Part shown: positions 47,701-61,257 of the stretch, in pieces
Layout: each line of letters starts with the position of its first letter
Numbering within the stretch: position 1 is the first letter of the stretch
Origin: Crotophaga sulcirostris
Taxonomy: Eukaryota > Chordata > Aves > Cuculiformes > Crotophagidae
NCBI GenBank assembly: GCA_013397455.1
Contig: VYZB01000168.1
Coordinates: 586,839 to 650,838 of the forward strand
Length of the DNA stretch: 64,000 nt
Reading direction: 5' to 3'
The notes under the pieces: model-generated
The model's database searches: none
What the model saw: only the letters and a program-made list of their open reading frames with translations
Told to the model about the DNA's origin: nothing
Program-made: the position numbers and the translations under genes

Positions 47701-50700
47701 TTCTTGCTGTCACCCTCAATTACACTTATACAATGAAATGACTGAAACTGGATGAAAAATAAATAAATAGAGTTTTCTTTCTATGGGAAATACTGATGTC
47801 TCAAAGCATGTGCTTTGAACTGGAGAGGCCAAAGTACTTGTGAAATGGAAATTCTTCAGTTGTGAGATGTTACAGGGTATTGTCTCAGAGGAATAAAAAT
47901 ACTTTGTCTTAATAACCTCAAAACATAAAATAAAAAGCAGAATAGCTGTGGTTTTCAGCCAGACAAAGGAGAGTACGTTTTCACAGACTATATAAATAAA
48001 TGAAAGACTTTCTGCCGTGGGATGTTGCTGAACACAAAAGTCATAAATTAGCTCCAAAGAGAATGAGACAGATTAGTAGTGGTTGTGTCCACTCACTGTT
48101 ATTAAATATGAAGATCCAGATGCAAAATTTATCTTAGTCACTAAACGTCTGTCTGCTGGAAGCCAGAGGATATTAGGGGAAGTTTCGCTCTTTATAATAG
48201 CCTTGTTCTTACTTTTTCTCATGGGCACTGCTGGAGCAAGGAATGCTGGAGTCGACAAACATTTGGTCTAACCCAAATCAGAAACTCTTAGTGGTTTAAT
48301 ATAATACAGACTTGAAACTAAATTAATCAAAAAGATTCTGTTAAAATGACAGGTTTGTACCTCCTGAAATGAGGACTCAATGCATTCATTTTTTAAAAAT
48401 AAAATGTCCCCTGGTAAAAATCTCATTGATATGGATCTGTTCAAGGGGAATGCTTTGCCTCTTACAAAACTACGTGTTTGGTTAGATAACCGTTCCTTTG
48501 AAATGCTTTGGCGAACTCAACAAATGACCCAGGGAATGAATGGATCTGCTTCAGGATGATGCCTGGCAGGATCTAGCTTGACTTATTTACGTACTCATTT
48601 AGACCATTACCGCAAGGTGGCTATGTGGAGGAACATTATATTCCAGTGATGCTACACCAGTGCTTGAAATAAACATCGGAGATTCAGGGTGAGAGCTGAA
48701 GCTTATTGAAGTTAATGAAAAAGAGTGCCATGAAGCCTTGCAGGCTTTGGATCAGACCCGCAATTTGCTGAACTGCTGCTCAGTATGTCCCTACTGCTGC
48801 TGGGTATTGCAGATTCTCCCTGATGTAGAACAGTATATTACACCTGTGCCAAGGGAGATCTGGTAAGGATTGAGTATAAGGATAGCAAAGCCTGAATGGT
48901 GCCAATCACACCTTTAGTGTGCTAGGGTCTCGGTCTGTACGTATTTCCCTGATTCCGGTCTGTTTTCTTAGCTTCCTTTCACCATTCTTTTGCAATAAGG
49001 GAAAGAAAAACAAAACCCTGTGAAAGTTCCAGCACAGGCAAAACTCCTCCTTCCTCTGAGACTTTCCTGCAAGCCTGGTCCTAGGTTTTAAAATAGCAAT
49101 GCAGAGCAGCGAAAAAGTACAGGAAAACTGTGAGTGGACAATGAGCCTGACATACCAGGCAACAATTGCAGCCCATAAAACAGAGGTTGCAATAAAATTT
49201 ATAACCAACATACCCACAAATGGACCTTCCTTAAGTGTTATCCACCACACAACTGGTTGGAAGCAAGGCTTGCAGGATCCAGCAAGAAGCTGCTCATAGA
49301 TGTGGTATGACCTGTGCCCTGGTCTGGAACCCCCCAGGCACTTCATCTCCCAGGATGTGGGCTTGTTTCAAACGCAGAGGAGACAGATCCCACTCAGTGC
49401 ATTGAGCCAAAGAGCTCTCCTCTCGCTGGGGAAAGTGAGACTCCTTTGATGTCACTTGGCATCTCCCTGCAAATGCTTTATTGAAGATTATTTCTTCCAC
49501 CCAACTCCCATCCTTCCCACCCCTCCCAACTCTCAACCCTGACTGGCTTTAAATGCCACTGTCATTTCCATCTGCTGACAGAGCTCTTTAACTGCTGTGC
49601 CGAATGGCATTCGCTAAAACCAACTAATAGAGGGAAATGAGGTTAACCTTTAAGAAAGGTGAAAATGAGCCGGGTGCTATGCCAGCAGTAAAGAATAGTT
49701 CATAAACAGCCTTCTGCTGCAGAAGCAGTTTACTCCAGGCGCTGACATTGCTGGTAGTTTTGTTTACAGGTGGGTTTCAGGGGCTAGGGGGGGGCAGGAG
49801 AAGGCATGGGACCTCTTAGCTCACACAGTTTAGTCAGCCCTTGTCCAACAGGCCTGTAGGAACAGTTCCATGACTGATATTGGCTGTTGTTGTCTGAACT
49901 CACAGCAAATGTGCATTGGCTGTAGTGGATGTGTGCAACAAATCACTGGCTTGTACAAGCAGAGCCTTTCTCCACCATTTTCTTTTCTAGCATGCAGGGA
50001 GATGGGAGTACTCAAGGCCAGATCCTGCCCTGTCTACGTCCTTGCTGTGTTCCTTCTTTCTGTTGCTCTATTTAAATCCTTCATGGCTCAACCCAACACT
50101 ACTTATTAACTCTCACTTATTAATTCAGCACTCTGCTTCTGTAAAAGCGGTATTGCTGAGTGGCCCTGCACTCACTGAATGACCATTACTGTCTTTTTGT
50201 TTTCCTTCAGGCTAAATGAACTTTCCTCCTTGTTCATCCAACAGTTAAATAAAATCTTGGCTTTAAATCACAACTTGATCCTACATGTTCCATTCCTAAG
50301 CTCGTACTTGAGACCCTATGCCATGCAGCTTACAAAAGAGAGCGAATGTGGAGAACTGGGGACCCGAGACAGTACATTTCCATATAACAATTGCAAAAGG
50401 AGGGTTGTCTATTAGTCTACATAGAGGACTAAGAGCAAGCAAGTCTTACAGCGGGAAACTCAATACTTTACCAGCTTGGGTAACACAGGGAGGAGATGCA
50501 GCACGATGCCATGATGAGAACAAAACAAATATTTGTTAAGTAATTTTCTGTTGTCAGCACTCTGCTTCATCTAATTTTAATTACACCGGAGAGCCTGAGG
50601 GAAGCTTATGCTACCAACTATATTAACAAAAACTGGAATTATAGGACTGAGCCTGTATGACGTGGGTTGTTTGTCTCCTGTTTTCAGACAATTTTTTCCA

Positions 50701-52479
50701 CTTACTTATATAGATGCATCTCTGTTTTTACAGAAGTGGACCGAAGCTGATTCTTTGTCTTACCCCTGCACAGTGCTGACTCTACTATTGTCTTTCTCTT
50801 GCCATGATATATTATGCATGCCAAAAGTACTTGAAAGAGAAAATGATACACCTGGACCAAATGATCAGTAAGCGTAAATCTATAAAGCTTCCTGAAGCAA
50901 GGTCTTTAATAGGTGTAAATCAACAATACAGACATACACCATGCATGGATAGAATTATTTCACCCACCAACACAGCTATAGCCAGGTCAGGAAAAATTTT
51001 CCCATTCCCAGTAGAGGTTAGTACCTAGAGAAATTCGTTCCCTGATTTAGGGTAAGATCTGAATCTGAGAAAAACAAATTTCCAGCTACTAGACCTTCAC
51101 TGTCTACAACGTAACCCTCAGTAGGGTCTTTCCACCTAAGATTTCATTGACCCTAATAATGCATTTTGGCTAACAATGTTTTTTGGGGTGTGTGGAGAAA
51201 GCAGGACTGTGCAAACCAGATCTGAACCTGGCTCTGGTCTCTATGACTGCAGCAGTACTGTAACTGTGCTAAGGGGAGTCATCTCTTTGCTTCATCAGTA
51301 GCCAGGACTCAGAGACACAGAGAGAGACAGAGAGCGAAGGTGCTGTTTTATAGCAAGCCTTTTCTGAGCTTGCAAGCTCACTATTATTTCACTCTTTTCC
51401 CCTTATTTCAGGCCTTTTTTGTGTTTCATGTTTGGCCCTCGGCAGGCTGAGAGACGTGCTGACAAGTTGTAACTCTCACTCGGCTCTGTGAGGGCTTTGT
51501 TCTCTGCGTGCGTGGCACAGACTTGCTACCTCTTTCGAAATGTGACAGTGAGAGATAACATTGACACAGAGAACCAGTGCGTGGTCTCAGTATGCTCCCT
51601 ATGCTAAAGACTGTCTCCAGTGATCTGCAGCATCAGTCAGGAGGCAAAGATGGGCATCATGCAGGAAAAATAACCCCTTCTTCCTCCTCACACCACCTTG
51701 GCCTCAGGCTAGTCAAAGACTTACAGGGCTTATTGTCAAAAATCGATTTTCGGTGATCTGGTCTCTCCCTCTGTGTACTGGAGATGCCCACAGAGCTGCC
51801 CCTAGAAGCTTCCATACCACAGTGGAACAACCATGCCTAAACCATTCTGCTACTGCCTTGCAGCTATCCCCACAGGTTATGTTTTGGCTAAAATATGCGT
51901 CCTGGAGAGGGGTCAAGTCTTACTACGAAGACAACAGGCAGAACAACCGCCAGCATCATAGTCTACTTTGATGTGCATCCTCTTGTGACAAGAGCCTGTC
52001 TCTGACTTCTCACTTTAATGTGTTTGGCACTGCGTTTAAATTAGAAAAGTTTTGGAGAGAAGTTCTACCTCTCTTCAACTGATTAAAGTACTCTTTGGCA
52101 CCTTTTTTTTTCCCCAGAAAACATACTTCCATAAAGACCCACATCTCTTGGAGCTCTCTCAGGCAAGGATGAGCATGATCCTTTAAGCTTGACACTTTGA
52201 GGCAACTGTTTCATTTACAAAGGTCTCTTCAAAATCTTTTACAGTTTTTAAAAGGTGAATACCAGGCTGGGATCAGTTTTCCAGATTACTCCCCCACCAA
52301 CACTACTTCCTAAAAAAATTATCTTTGTACTCCAGCAAGAGATCCCATTAGCAGATTTTGCCCACCACCACACTGGGAGCTAATGTTCACTTTCTCGACC
52401 ATGCTAACCACTTTTCTAGGTCATTGCCTTGGTACATTTCTAGGTCACTGTCTTATGAAATATAATGCCTCATTCTTTA

Positions 52480-52870
52480 GGTCTGGTTTTTAGCCTTGTT
52501 CCTCCATGAGTCATCTTAAATTTGGTTCTGCAAAAACACGCACATAATGCCTCAGCCAGCCAAATCTTGTTCAGTCACCCAAGTGACTCAGATGACTCGG
52601 TATCAGAGTCCTGTCCTTACAATTTTCCATTTTGTGTTATCCACAGATTTTATCAGCCAGGATATTTAATTCCACATCATTCATGACAATGCTGACTAGC
52701 ATCAGAGCTGGTACTGATTCGTGCAGAACCCTGCTACAAATACCCTCACTCTATCATGCTTTCTGTTTGACAACTGCATTTTGAGATTTGTCCATTACCC
52801 ACTTCCTAATCCATTTAATGTACATCCTCTTGAATGCTGTGCTCAGCAGGAACTACAAGGAAATTCCAAT
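52480..52870 (-). mobile_element. Ancient CR1/L3-type LINE relic
   Basis: The plus strand resembles antisense reverse-transcriptase-end sequence of old amniote CR1/L3-like elements. It has a GTGTTATCCACAGATTTTATCAGC block, then GCAGAACCCTGCTACAAATACC, then GTCCATTACCCACTTCCTAATCCATTTAATGTACATCC, in the expected order. It is far more diverged than the three CR1 copies elsewhere in the window and contains multiple stops in all frames. The family name is uncertain, the LINE nature fairly likely. Confidence 0.6.
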
Positions 52871-54210
52871 TCTAGAGATCCAACCTTTGCGGCTCAAGAT
52901 AGCTTCTACTGATAAGGGAAACTCAATCAGTCAGTTTTGCCAAGGGGAAGATAGGATCTCGAAGACACATAGCACCTCTACTCCCTTCCCTTGCCTCTGG
53001 CATTGTTCCTTCTTGATGGTTTGAACATCAGGCCTTCACTTCTGTTGCAGCACAGTTCTCTAACACTGACATTTAAGGAATATTGTATTTTCCTAAGTAC
53101 GGGCCAAGTTCTTCGCATACTGTCACAAAAGCTGGGCATGGACCTCAGTTACTCTGTTCTTTGCTCTAGGTTATTAGGGCTTATTGCTGAAGGTTGGTTC
53201 ATTCATAGGTTGTGTTTGCTATGCAGGAGTAAACATTATCTTTGCAAATACAGTGACTCAGCTACCACAAGAAGAATTCTGTTGTTCTTCATCAGGCCCT
53301 CACTGTTCTTATGTCTGTAGAATCCTGGGATGAAATAACCTCTACAAGCTAACCCCACAGAGAGTGAGACCTGAAGAGACCAGAAACTAACTAAAACAGT
53401 CACAACTCTGAAAAGTGTTTCACACAAGGGGAAACATGGGACAGGTGTTTTTGTTTCCCCACCTCAATATATTTTTCCTGGGAGTAGAAGTAATTGTACT
53501 GAATGCACCCAGAGATTTCCCTGCACAGTGAAGCAATGTAAGGCAATAGGATTCTTATAATTCAACTTCCCTGAACATTTCTCTGAGCAAGAAACAAAGC
53601 CTAGGTCTCAGATGAGATGACATTTATTTAGTGTATGTAAAGTAAACCAAAAGAAAGTCAGCGAACATGCAGTGAACCCTGCTTTGACTCTTCCACTGTT
53701 TAACTATTTGCTTGCCTTGGCTCATTTTTGGCCTGTCCCAGCCACTTAGTCCCAGGGTGAGGAATGACTGGCCCCAGATGATGTAGTAGTCCTTGGTCCT
53801 GCAGGCAACTACCAGCCCCATCTTTCTTTCAGGGAGCAGCATACTAATTTTCTGTGTGGAAGCTAGGACTCAGAACAAGGGCTTGAAGGATTTGGTACAG
53901 GCCTTTGTGAATTTCAGCAAAAATTCTGAAAATTTTCCCATCAATAACCTACTCATGAGTAAGACAAGAGTCTTACATTCAAGGGAAGGTCTTTTACTCA
54001 CTGTTTCTGCTGTTTAATGTGAGAGTAGTGCTGGGCAAATCTATTTCCTTTTGTTTTGTTTTTTTTTTACCTACCCGTCTGCAATCCAGGTGAATTTTGG
54101 CCTTGGTTGTTTTGAGATCCAGTTCTGAAAGAACAAGCTACCACAGTAATAACACCATAGCTGTTCTAATATTTTCATTCAAATTTTACTCAAGTAGTAG
54201 TAGGTGGTGG

Positions 54211-54285
54211 TGTTAACCCCAATTCAGGTTTGAGGAAACTGAGGCACAATGAAGTTAAGCATATGCTGGAAAAGTCCCTGGGAGT
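54211..54285 (-). mobile_element. MIR-like SINE relic (core, antisense)
   Basis: The phrase GGTTTGAGGAAACTGAGGCACAATGAAGTTAAG matches the antisense MIR core (gatgaggaaactgaggcacagagaggttaag) closely. The following CATATGCTGGAAAAGTCCC is poorly matched, so the right end is approximate. Confidence 0.65.
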
Positions 54286-55554
54286 TGTGACTGTGTACCT
54301 TGCAGCAAAACCTGGTAGAAATTAAGGTCCTTTTCTCTGAGTCCTGAATTTCTCTGTGATAGTTTCAGAGTCCTAGTACATAGTCCTAACTCCAGAGTGC
54401 ACTGCACAGGCTGCTTAAATGATATTAAAGCACAAGATTTAGAGTTCAGTTCACTCAAAAAATACTTCAGTATGTCTGCGTGTTTGCATATGGATGCGTG
54501 CAGTGTGTGGGTGTGATTCCCTAAATACAAGGCGACGTGCCTATCACAGAGAATAGACCTTAAATGGGGTTTCTGAGCTGTAAGCGAGAAATCAAAGCTG
54601 GGAAGAAAAAAATAAAGCAAAAAGGTAACCTTCCCACCACCACCAGGAACTTAAATTAAAAAGCAATTGTGTGTGTAAGAAAAAGAAAGCTTCGGAAATA
54701 CAGGCGTAATGTCGTGAAATGCCTCCCCCACTCCTGTCCCCAAGTGATAAGGAATTTATTTGGATGCCAGGGGAGCTTCAGGTTGGATTCAGGAAACAGA
54801 AGCATTTTCAGGTCAGGCTTCATTTGGTGTTAGCTTGAATTCCCTCATTAACTGGCACTGGACAATGGTGTTACTGCTATCACTCTCCAACTACTTGTGT
54901 CCCCACAACAGCTCTAGGGAGATGTGAGCAGGCATCTGTAGGCAGCCAATCTCTTTGTGGGTTCTCTGCCAGTAAACATCACCATCAAAATGCCACCCCA
55001 CCCTCTGCTTTATGTGAGTTCCTGGTATGTGGTGGTATCTCCATGCAGAGTATGGCACTGTTTGCCAGGGAGCCAACCTGCAGGAGGGCTTGGGAAAGAG
55101 GAAAAACTCATGCCCAGGAAAGCACCTGTGATTCAGGACCCTGCCAGGGCTCTCCACTGCTCTGGTTGACTTTGTGGAAAAGCAGCGAGCCATGCAGACA
55201 ATGCTACCAACATCTGGGGGTCTCAGGTGACTGACAGCTATGAATTAATGTTAATACAAGTGCAAGAGATCCAACTGAAAGGTGCACCAGCAAGAGTGGT
55301 GGGTGCCTAGCTTGGGCAGAGGGAAAACAACCGAAATATTTAAAATGCAAGAGAGAGTGTAAGAGAGTATTTTTCCCTTGTCTTTGCTGAAGTTGAGGTC
55401 ACTGCCTCATCTCCATTCCCTTCATCTAGTGAGGCCTCAGAAATCTCTGCATGGTGCATTATCCAGCCTGGCACTGACTGCTGTCTTGGAGGTGTTGAAG
55501 GACTAGCAAGATGGGGACTGTTGCTGATTTACTTCCTTGCTACTGTTTGGATGA

Positions 55555-55640
55555 GCGGCAAGGCAGAAAAAGGGGGGATGATTGAAAGGAGTGGGGAGAG
55601 GAGAAGAAAGAGGAAAGAAAAGATAATAAGAAAGCCCCCA
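55555..55640. repeat. Purine-rich tract
   Basis: From about 55557 to 55640 the plus strand is almost entirely A and G (GGAGAGGAGAAGAAAGAGGAAAGAAAAG and similar), with few pyrimidine interruptions. Such tracts can form triplex DNA. On the CELF4 transcript it would be a long pyrimidine tract deep in an intron. Confidence 0.6.
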
Positions 55641-58600
55641 CTGCCCTCTGCCATTGTGCTGTTCACTAGAAGGCTCCCTACAGAATTACGCTGTCGTCTT
55701 GCAGGAAAGCATGTAATAACTGAAAATACAGTGTCAAAAGGAATTTTTCAGGCTTTGACAGCTCATAAATTACAGTTCGTTGACTTCTTCTTGGGTCTAG
55801 ATTTAAATTAATAGGCAGGCAGATATATATTTCTTTTTCTCCTCTCTCCTGAGCAGCAGCAGTTGTAGAAGTGATGCAGTTTCTCTGTTTCCATCTCCCC
55901 CTTCCCTCTGTTCCTTCCCTGCAGACAGTCCCCCCAGCCACGCCTTGATGCAGATCAGCTCAACTCCCTCTCAAACCCCAGGGAGTGGCAGAGTCGTCCT
56001 CTTGACACTGCCTGGGACAGCAAAGGTAAAGAAATTTACACTATTGCAAATGGTGTATTTTCAAAATGAAGCCCTATCAGAGAAGGTATTTAGCTGAAAA
56101 TAGTCATAGGCAAGGAAAGGTCAGACGTGCTCAACTAAGTGGGCGATGGTTGTGGTATCGTGAAAACAAGCAGAAAGAATAGACCTGCCTTCTGAGTAAG
56201 TCAAAACAAGATGAGATGGCCACTGATGAACAGATATGCATTGCCCTTTCAATGAAACTGTAGGTGCTTGCCTATACTGAGAATAAAGGTTATTATGTGA
56301 AGGGATGGATGCTTAAATGGATAGACAGACAGTTGCATATAATGGCAAACAGACTAGATAGGAGATCAAAGCTCCAGAAGGTAGTCATGTTCTTAAAGGG
56401 ATTACACTCTGCCTACCTGAAATATCTTTCAGAGACTTCCATTTGGACGCAGTATTAGCCTGCATGGTGAGCCTGTCAGTCTCAGCTGAACTGCTACCAG
56501 TATTTTGCTGATAGGAGAAATGATCCAAGAAGATGGAAGTTTTCACACCACTTGCAATGCTCTGGTGAACAGGAAAACTCAGCCCCATCCTATCTGCACA
56601 GGTCTGGGGTTGTTTGGTAGTGCATCAAAGCACGGTAGGTTGCTAGGGTGCTGTAGAAGACTTGTTGTTCTTTTGTATGGTGGTGCATTTGTGAGTTTGG
56701 GGCAGGACAACCTGAGATCTGTCTGTGCTGTTGCTCTACAGTTAAGAGGAGCTCAGTGTGCATTAGTAAGGGCTGCAGAGTTCCTAGGAGGTTCTGGATT
56801 TGCAATACATAGGTAGTAAAATGCATCAAGTGTTTTTGAGTCCTGCAGTTTGAAAAGGTCTCAAGTACAAAAGGGTTATTAATAGTATTAATGGTTCCTG
56901 CTACAAGTCAAAGTCACTATCCACCTAAGAAGATAAAGTGAATACTAGGGTGTGTGCTTGGCAGCTCTTCTGAAAGAGCAGTCCAGGACATGTTTCTTTT
57001 TGGGAGCATGGCAATGACTCAGAGCTGGGAGTTGAGTATTTTCCTCATTCGCCATAGAAACACAGTAAAAGGGAGTGAAAAGCACAGAGACCTTATGGAG
57101 GTGTGTGAAGGGACGAGTGTATAATGACACGTATGAATCATTGCAAGGATCTTTGCGCTCTCACTGAAGGCTGTGTTAGTGCTGGTAATTAAGGGTGGCC
57201 ATGTCCCTCTGAGAAAATGGCTCTTTGTGAAGTGCCATGGGCTGTGGATTTAGTCACCTCTCAACTCAGTGGTTCCTGTGAGATGCCATTCATTGTTGGG
57301 CTGGGTGAGCTCAAAAGGTGTAAAGGGAGCAAACAGCTCTAGGAGTCTTGCTCAAGCTGAGCACAGGAATGGCAGCAGAGCCAGCAGACCCAGGTGTTCA
57401 CCCTGCAGGGAGGCCTCCTGTGTGGTGACACAGAGATGTTTCACATCAGCTGACACCGCTGTGAGATGGCCTGACACTGTGACATTAGACAAGATTTCCA
57501 GGTGCTCCTTGTCTGGGTTCTGGTGCAATGGCTACATCAGTGCAGGAGGGATGGAAATTCAATTTTAGCTAGTCATGGAGGGAAATAACATATTTAGTGC
57601 TTAAGGCTTCGCACTCTGTGGTTACCTAAACCATGAGTTTGACTATTTAAAGGGAGGTGCAGTTTGGGTATGCATGGTGTCCTGAATGGGGAAAATGTCA
57701 GGACTTGATGCTCAAATCTATTAGCTGTGACTTATTTCATGAAAAGATGTTCTAAGGAAGACATTTTTTGCAATGCATCCTTCAAAGGAGTACTGAATAC
57801 TCCAGCAACGGTGGTCCTATCTTGGGGGGTCTGAGGAGTTGTTTGCTTTTAAGACAGCATTTGTGCAGTGATTGATGACTATCAGCCTCTCTCACAGCCT
57901 CACGTATATCTGTATCATCATACTTTCTGTTGGAATTACTATTAAAAAGTGTAAATGGGTTCCAAATAACTAAATGAATTCTACACCAGAGTTTCACAAA
58001 CCTGCTGAAGGCCCTTTTCAATGTCTTCCAGACCACCACAAATCACAGCAGTGGAAAAGAGTTTTCAGCGAATCGATATCACCACCAGAAAGACTGCGCT
58101 GATATCCAGCCTATGTCCTTTTGTCTTAATTTCATCTCACAACTATTTCCCATAAGCTCTTGCTCCTGGCCCCTCACTGGGACTATCTAATCTGTTATGC
58201 CCCTACAGCCCTCTGTGCCTTACTCTGATGAATACTTACTGCAATTCCCAGCTTCATGATTTGCAAAGCAGCATTTTGCAGAGGACGCAAAGGCAGAAGT
58301 GACAGAGAAATAAGGCAACCTTTCAATCCATTTATCAAAGTCCTTGAAGTTCCCATTTCAAGGAAACAATCAGAAACAGAGCATAAAAATTGAATATGAA
58401 ATCCAGGGCATTTCAAATAAATGGAAAGGTTAACAACAAAGCTGACTCCCCTTGATGATAATAAGAGAAAATCAGTCCTGAGACCTGTTGATCCTGTATG
58501 GATCTTGTTTATTAGGAAGAGCCAATTGAATGAACTGACAGAAGAAAGATGCAGAAATATGATGTTTATTCATTTCCTGCTTCTGTTTTATTAATTGAAT

Positions 58601-60291
58601 GTTTTGCTTTGCAAAGTGAAAAAAATGGATCTAATATTATGCTGTAGCCAAGTGAAACCCATTTAATCACACTCAATGGGTCAGAGTCTACATTAAGCCA
58701 TGCACTGTTAAGCTGCACGTGTATTCCTCTAGCAAAGGCATCATTAGCCAGCAAAGCTCATCCTGACATTGCTGAAGACTGAGCTGCATGTATAAGCCAC
58801 CCCACCCTCGCTTGGAAATGACAATAGTTAAAGCAACAGCTAGACTTGGGAGCTAAAATGTCACGCATGCTAATTTACTGTTGCCCATTAGAGTGTCTCC
58901 CGGCTAAGAAGAAGTTGTTTTCATGATAGTTGTCTAGCATAATTATTTTCAGGCATAGAAACATTTAAATAATGAAGCTTAGAGGGTGTGATTTTTGAGA
59001 TTAGATATCATCTCTTTGGGTGCTTGCAGCACACGTGTCATGATGATGTCTCAGCTTCAGGCTCAAAGAACCAATGAGACCTTTAAAAGGTCATATTCTT
59101 CCATGTCTGTGAAATCTGTAAGGTTGCCTGCATCTTTTTCTAGAAAGTTTGATGCAGTCTTTTCTAAGGAAAGCAATGTTGGACAACAGGACTGTAGGTC
59201 CAGTCTTCTTCTCATTACACATCACAGCTCTGTGCTAAAAAGAAGCATAGATGGAGTAAGCCCACACATCTTCTGGAAAGGGAACTGGTTAAATGTGAGG
59301 CAGACAATTCAACTTCCCCAGGGGGATTTGCAAAGGATTCTGTGGGGAGTATGAGCTTATTTCAGGAACAGCTGAGTACCAAGTTCTCTCAAGCTGTGTA
59401 GGAAATCTCAGATGCTTTTTATTATTTTTCTGGTGTAATATTGATCACAGTCTCAGAGCTGAATGCCACCAGTTTTCATCAGCTCCAATTATGATCTTCA
59501 GGACAGATATAGCCACTTAGAAACATGTTTATTTTTCTTTTTGTTTGGAAATCCTTCACCTAACTTCCCTTGATAACCTGCAATATTAGCGTATTTCCCC
59601 CTCTTGTTGCCAGCATTTGTGGATATGATGACTGTGCCTGGTTCCTTGCACACCAGTGTGCATGACAATGCTCCGAGTGTCACAACTGACCGTGGTTGCC
59701 TGTGATGGCCTCAGAAAAGCAGCTGAAAAATGAGCAAGTGAAAGAGCCTGAGCTCCTTCTTACCCTTTTGTTTCAGGTCCTCTGGGTCAGGTCCACAGGA
59801 GACTGGGGAGTTGATTACACTGCCTGTCTTGTGACTAAGCAGAGGACTGCTCTGCCTTGGGCGCTCAGTCTGACATATCTTACCATCATGAAATGTACTA
59901 ATTGGGTTTGTGTGTGTGTATTTTTTTATTTAATGGTCCTCTAGGACGCGGAACCTGCATCATGATCAGAGGCTGACGAGTTAAGGATATGGGGAATTAG
60001 GCTCAGCTGGGCATCTCTGCCAAAGGCTACAATAGCTTATTATAGTCTGTACAGTATTTCCAGCAAAATGCTTTGAAATCATAGAGCAACTTCTGTCGGA
60101 GGGACAGGGAACTCTTTACCATCAAGTAAGCACTGTGGAAAAGAAAGCAGGAAGTTTTTAACCCCTGTCAGTCGTCTGTCTGCTTCTCAAACCAAGACCC
60201 AGAAAATCTCCCCCTCTAGCTGATGGGATTCCTTTGCCATGACATAGTCCTGACAGCTCCTCACTCCCCCAGCACTGAAGCACTCGACTGT

Positions 60292-60322
60292 ATGTGTTTG
60301 TGTGTGTGTATGCGTATGCGCA
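60292..60322. repeat. (TG)n microsatellite
   Basis: TATGTGTTTGTGTGTGTGTATGCGTATGCGC: about five uninterrupted TG units flanked by diverged ones. On the transcribed strand the repeat is CA-type, so it would not provide the UG-repeat sites that CELF proteins bind. Confidence 0.75.
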
Positions 60323-61220
60323 TTTAAACTCAGGCAGTTCAAGCAAAATCTGGCACCACCTACTCAGTATCCCTTTGATAACTAACTAAAAAACTCCAGC
60401 AACCTCCTCCAACTGGTATTACGGTCCTATGAACCCCCTACTTCCTCACCCTGAGTTACAGAGCAAGTTATTTGCCTTGGCACGCAGTGCAAAGGAGTTT
60501 TCTCTGCTAGATTTTGTTCCATGACGACCACTTGTTTCTGAGGCTTGAGAAGAGACAAAATATCTATCACACAGGATGAAAACCAACATCAAATTCAGGA
60601 AAACTGGCAAGGAACGGATTTGGTGTGAAGCTACCTTAAAACAGCCTTCTGCTTCTTCTAAAGCACCTGGTGCTTCTGTAAGCTTGAAAACAGGCTACCA
60701 GATTCAATTCCTATCTTTCCAGTCCAGTGTTGCTTTAACTATTTCACGTAACAAGCCTACCTTCATTTCCCCTCTGAGATGTTTCTGCTACCTAACTAAG
60801 GACATATGGTCTGGGAAGCAGTCTGATTCTCTTGGAGATGATGACTTCAGAGTTCTGGCTCAGCAAAGGACACAGCAGCACTATCTGCATGCTAGGGAAA
60901 CTTAAAGGCACAAACCTGTGCACATCATCTGACATCAAGTGCACACAAACAGAGTTTAGTGACGCATGATTAAAGAAGGTGGAGTACTGGAAAGAAAAGG
61001 AAGAGGGAGAGAAAAAAAAAAAGAAAAGAATGAACGTGATGGGGGAAAGCTTGCAGCGCTCAATCCTACATTTATTTTTTAGTACAGTGACAAGCAATGT
61101 GAAAGTGTATATGTCTGACAAAATGGACATACAGAGCCAGGTTAGAGAATAACTGGTTCTTTAAACCTCTTGCTGGTCTGCTGGTTCACTGGTTCAGGGT
61201 CAGTCTCTGCACAAACTAAG

Positions 61221-61257
61221 GGCAAGAGCAGGAACAAGAGCAGGACAAGAACAGGAA
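61221..61257. repeat. Short minisatellite-like repeat
   Basis: Three imperfect copies of an AAGAGCAGGAAC-like 11-13-base unit (CAAGAGCAGGAA, CAAGAGCAGGA, CAAGAACAGGAA) stand in tandem. They may result from local slippage. Confidence 0.6.

Noticed and set aside
48906..49346. 146-codon minus frame with a hydrophobic middle part resembling a membrane protein
   Set aside because: The hydrophobic run follows from T-rich antisense codons; no start context, homology or splice support.
57782..58039. Minus frame considered as a processed pseudogene
   Set aside because: No recognisable parent protein and no poly(A) or target-site repeats seen.
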